A DNA stretch of 56,112 nucleotides, taken from the IMG/VR virus record IMGVR_UViG_3300020603_000019, positions 1 through 56,112 of that record, one strand, 5' to 3'. Shown piece after piece: positions 53,278 to 56,112 of the stretch. Each line of letters begins with the position of its first letter. Positions within the stretch are counted from its first letter, which is position 1. Source of the stretch: a virus. The notes under the pieces are model-generated. The model ran no database searches and was not told the origin of the DNA. It worked only from the letters and a program-made list of their open reading frames with translations. Both the position numbers and the translations under genes were made by a program.

Positions 53278-55824
53278 TCAGTTGTAATTACTGGTATTAG
53301 TATAGCTAATGTCTGGATTTTGCAACAGTTGTCGTTCGTCTGTTGCATCAAAGTAGACCTTGATTAGTCTCTGAATCTCGAGCTCGTCTTGTTGCCAATT
53401 TACAACAACGCCTGTAACAGGATGCGTTTCTCGGCTGGCTCCTGGCATACGCTTACGGCTAGGCACTATCCCAAACTTACTCATTTGCTTGGCGAATTCT
53501 CGCTGTGACAAACGGGGGTTTGCTTCGGTTTGTACGTGAAAAACCGTACGCAAATGCTCCATTGGGATTACCGTATATGTGAACTTGGCTAAGGCAATCC
53601 AGCCTTTGACGATGCGCTGCGCAGTAGATACTTCGTTCATGTTTTGCGCGTTAGAAATGTTAATCTCGAGGATGTCGCTAAAAAACAACAAATCTCCTCG
53701 CTTTAGCGCTTCGGCAAACTCTTCCATGATAGACATCGATACATGCCGCATTTGGTTCTTGGCAGTGTTGTCGATGCAAGTCTGAACCATGCGTTCGTCT
53801 ATCTTGAAGGTCTGCAGATAACCAGCGAATGCGTCAAGCTCTTCAGTCATAAGGTCGAGCTCTTTAAGAAGCTTGGGGTACGCCTCTTCGATCTTGCATT
53901 CCTGGCGGGGCGGGATGTTGTACCGCCGATCGCCGTCCTCGATCTTGATGGCGTCGTTCCTGTTGGTTAGGAAGATGAAATTCGTGTAGTTCGGAATCTC
54001 CACTTGGTTGGTCCGCATTGCGCGGATCGTGATGGTGTCTTCCGTGATCTGGTTCTTGAGCTTGTCGGCGATCTTCATTGTGCCGATTGATGACGACGAC
54101 ATGTGGAACTCGTCGACAACTAGGAACAGCGCGTTGCGCATGTACAGGTTGAAATGCTCTTCGATGTTCTGTAGCGCCTTCATTGGTACGTGCTCGCTGC
54201 CAAACAACGGGCGAAGCACTTTGCTGTAGAACAGACCTTTACCTGTACCGGGTACGCCGCCAAAGACCCAAGCGGTCTTGGCTTTTTGGCGGGTCTGGAA
54301 GATGTACGACAGCCAGTTGATGAAGTGCTCGAACTCGGCGTCGCCGTTGCCTAGTACGTGATGTACCAACGTGTAGATACGTGGGCAGACGTTCGAGATC
54401 AGTTTTGCGTGGCCATATTCCAATGGCTTGTTTGGAATTTTGGGGTCAAGCATGTACTTGGTCTTGCGGTACATGTTGACGAAATACGGTACGTTTTCGA
54501 AGTCGATCGACTCGCTGTTTGATGTTGGATTAAAGACAACACGTGCATCCCGGACAAAGTCGGGTGCTGGCCGTCCATGGCTCAGCATAAAACCTTCGAT
54601 ACTGGTCTTGCTGGTCGGCACGAGCGGAAACTCTTCCGTGAACTGGTTGAGGTTTGGGTCGTACACGCCGTTGTAGTAGATGTCTGTGTAGTAGTCGCGA
54701 AGTACGATTGGGTAGTTGGACTTGCCAGACTTTTCAAGGTGCGTCTTAAAGAGCTCGAATATGCTCTTGTAAAATTCTTTGTCGGCTCTTTCGATTTCGA
54801 ATATCGGCTCGTCCTTGAAATTGAACATGTAGGTTGGACGTTCGATATTGAAGTAATACCCGCCGCTGTCTCCGCCGTTGATATTGCATCGGATCCATGG
54901 CATAGCTGAAGAGTCGGCAATGCTAATAGACATCTTGTCCGGATTAAGCAAGACTTCTTGGGCCTGGTGGTCAATGGTCATTGTCTGCAGCTTTGCTGAT
55001 TTTTTCTTGATACCGCCGGACTGCCGCAACTCATCTTTCAATGCTTGACCAGTTTGAAACGTTGTCTCTGGATTTAGAGACGTCATCAAGGCCGCCAGGT
55101 CGAACGATGCATTCGTTCGATCAACACGAACGATACGGTCTTGATCAGAGACAAACGGGTTCTGTAGCGGGTCTTCGAATGTCGGCGGCGCAATGAAGAT
55201 TAGCTTGCTGTTGTCTGCAACTGATACGTCGAGCGGATACCGCAGCGACTGGCCATTGGCGCTGAGCGTCAGTTGCGTCTTGAAAAGATCAGACGTGTAG
55301 TTGACGTGCTGCAGCCAAAGCTTGATTGACTTAGGCGGCATTGGCACGGTCAGCAACATAAAGATGTGCATCGATATGCGCTCGCCCTTGAGGCCGAGAC
55401 TAGCTGATGCTTGTGCTATGTAGCTTACGTCGTGCAGCTGGGTTGGTAGGTCAGCAATGATCTGCTCAGCAATTAACTGGACGTCGTTTGCTGTGAGCTT
55501 TGCTGATCTGATGATACGACGCGGCAATGTGATTGCGTCGAAATCAAGAACAAGCAACCCGTTCAGGGCAAGCCGGTCGCTTTTTTGTGCGCGGCTTTCA
55601 GAGACAAGCGCGCGTTTAAGCGCGCCTTTGAGCATGCAGTGCCCGGAGTTTGAATGCGTGCGAATAAGGTCTTCCAGCTGGACCAAGCCCGCCTGGGAAA
55701 CCTGTATTGGATGCTCGTGTGAAGTTACGTCTTTGACATAGGGATAAGGTCTTGTGTCACCGTTGGTGAAGTAATGCTTACTCAGCGAGAAGCCGTTCGT
55801 GGCTTCCAAAAACGTAACCTTCAT
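53278..55824 (-). CDS. PrimPol-helicase (AEP primase plus SF3/AAA helicase, 848 aa)
   Basis: The N-terminal half carries the AEP-like primase motifs: VLDFDAI (D94, D96), SMHIF (S151, H153) and a likely third Asp in YPLDVSVAD. The C-terminal half is a helicase with Walker A GGVPGTGKG (522-530), Walker B LFLVVDEF (D571, E572) and sensor-like FIFLTNRND. This is a phage primase-helicase of the DUF5906 type, which lays primers and unwinds DNA at the fork. It lies directly downstream of csrA and upstream of the Cas4-like nuclease. Confidence 0.9.
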   Translation of the reverse strand: MKVTFLEATNGFSLSKHYFTNGDTRPYPYVKDVTSHEHPIQVSQAGLVQLEDLIRTHSNSGHCMLKGALKRALVSESRAQKSDRLALNGLLVLDFDAITLPRRIIRSAKLTANDVQLIAEQIIADLPTQLHDVSYIAQASASLGLKGERISMHIFMLLTVPMPPKSIKLWLQHVNYTSDLFKTQLTLSANGQSLRYPLDVSVADNSKLIFIAPPTFEDPLQNPFVSDQDRIVRVDRTNASFDLAALMTSLNPETTFQTGQALKDELRQSGGIKKKSAKLQTMTIDHQAQEVLLNPDKMSISIADSSAMPWIRCNINGGDSGGYYFNIERPTYMFNFKDEPIFEIERADKEFYKSIFELFKTHLEKSGKSNYPIVLRDYYTDIYYNGVYDPNLNQFTEEFPLVPTSKTSIEGFMLSHGRPAPDFVRDARVVFNPTSNSESIDFENVPYFVNMYRKTKYMLDPKIPNKPLEYGHAKLISNVCPRIYTLVHHVLGNGDAEFEHFINWLSYIFQTRQKAKTAWVFGGVPGTGKGLFYSKVLRPLFGSEHVPMKALQNIEEHFNLYMRNALFLVVDEFHMSSSSIGTMKIADKLKNQITEDTITIRAMRTNQVEIPNYTNFIFLTNRNDAIKIEDGDRRYNIPPRQECKIEEAYPKLLKELDLMTEELDAFAGYLQTFKIDERMVQTCIDNTAKNQMRHVSMSIMEEFAEALKRGDLLFFSDILEINISNAQNMNEVSTAQRIVKGWIALAKFTYTVIPMEHLRTVFHVQTEANPRLSQREFAKQMSKFGIVPSRKRMPGASRETHPVTGVVVNWQQDELEIQRLIKVYFDATDERQLLQNPDISYTNTSNYN

Positions 55825-55842
55825 AAAATCTCCGGAAAAGCA

Positions 55843-56049
55843 TTAGTCTTGCTTTTCCTCCTTGGTAGTGCAGGGATTTTCTTCGTCGAATATTTCCTGT
55901 CGATCTATAACGATCGTAGGTTCGGCGACAAAGGCCAGTCGTACATTATACCTATCTACGCGGGATACTTTTACAGTGGCAATGGTTTTGTTGTCGCGAT
56001 GGATAACGACTGATTGCCCAAGACGTCTTGTTAGAACCAAGCGCGACAT
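55843..56049 (-). CDS. csrA: CsrA/RsmA-family regulator, second copy of the overlap
   Basis: Same gene as 47-253, differing by three residues: R18 for H18, T62 for I62 and E65 for K65. RNA-binding residues are unchanged. In the real genome only one copy is expected. Confidence 0.92.
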   Translation of the reverse strand: MSRLVLTRRLGQSVVIHRDNKTIATVKVSRVDRYNVRLAFVAEPTIVIDRQEIFDEENPCTTKEEKQD

Positions 56050-56112
56050 TACTTACTGTATTTCCTGTCGTATCCGCCTTCGGCTGCTAGAGGTAAATCT
56101 GGTGCCCAGGGC
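56049..56112 (-). CDS. 3' end of the family A DNA polymerase gene (partial)
   Basis: The last codons and stop of the polymerase complete at 253-2082 recur here. One base differs from the left copy. It is cut by the window end. Confidence 0.85.
   Translation of the reverse strand, partial: PWAPDLPLAAEGGYDRKYSK

Larger units (their letters stand above)
55797..56112. repeat. Right copy of the terminal overlap
   Basis: Matches positions 1-316 with seven substitutions. Four of them cluster within 14 bases (69-74 and 61 in left coordinates), in the codons of the CsrA tail. It shows the genome is joined end to end. Confidence 0.9.

Noticed and set aside
1-56112. Temperate phage or prophage
   Set aside because: No integrase, excisionase, repressor or attachment site was seen; the ends overlap each other rather than flank host DNA.

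Overview
The window is essentially one complete tailed-phage genome (Caudoviricetes). The first 316 bases recur at the right end (55797-56112) with seven substitutions and no gap. The sequence is therefore best read as a circularly permuted or terminally redundant genome of about 55.8 kb whose ends overlap. I see a terminase, P22-type portal, N4 gp56-type major capsid protein, internal (ejection) proteins, lysis genes and a full replication set. I see no integrase, lysogeny repressor, RNA polymerase or tRNA gene, so the phage looks virulent and dependent on host RNA polymerase. The structural genes suggest a short-tailed (podovirus-like) particle carrying long fibres. A CsrA homologue and strong GGAG-type ribosome sites point to a proteobacterial host, but I cannot name it.

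Layout: two transcription arms diverge at about 12.2-12.48 kb and converge at about 48.1 kb. The left arm runs leftward from 12.15 kb to 1, then across the join from 56.1 kb down to 48.18 kb. Its first half (12.15-5.5 kb) holds many tiny early genes, mostly unrecognised. Among them are a 590-bp non-coding block with TGTGTGCAG iterons, recurrent hairpin elements and operator-like palindromes. Next come a MoxR-type AAA+ ATPase, a 225-residue protein and a VWA/metallopeptidase-like protein, then a 51-residue HTH protein, a family A DNA polymerase and CsrA. Across the join are a PrimPol-helicase, a Cas4/RecB-like nuclease, a GP88-family protein, an SNF2-like helicase, a possible ssDNA-binding protein and a PD-(D/E)XK nuclease.

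The right arm (12.48-48.07 kb) holds, in order: HNH endonuclease, small and large terminase, portal, scaffold, four tiny basic proteins, a hairpin-rich leader, the major capsid protein, connector proteins, a GNAT-like protein and four internal proteins (one of 1855 residues with a metallopeptidase motif). After these come a GTA-type holin, a GH24 endolysin, baseplate/fibre genes including a 1494-residue S74 fibre, a nozzle-like protein, a GpJ/DUF1983-like fibre and several small late genes.

The most distinctive signals are regulatory. The phage encodes a CsrA with the RNA-binding residues kept, placed in the replication operon. Three early leftward genes have their Shine-Dalgarno inside a small hairpin whose loop is GGA or AGGA, the classic CsrA target. 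Other notable signals are a three-copy hairpin element with compensatory stem changes, the iteron block (a candidate origin or control region), a chain of hairpins upstream of the capsid gene and a zinc-ribbon shared by the HNH protein and the terminase N-terminus.
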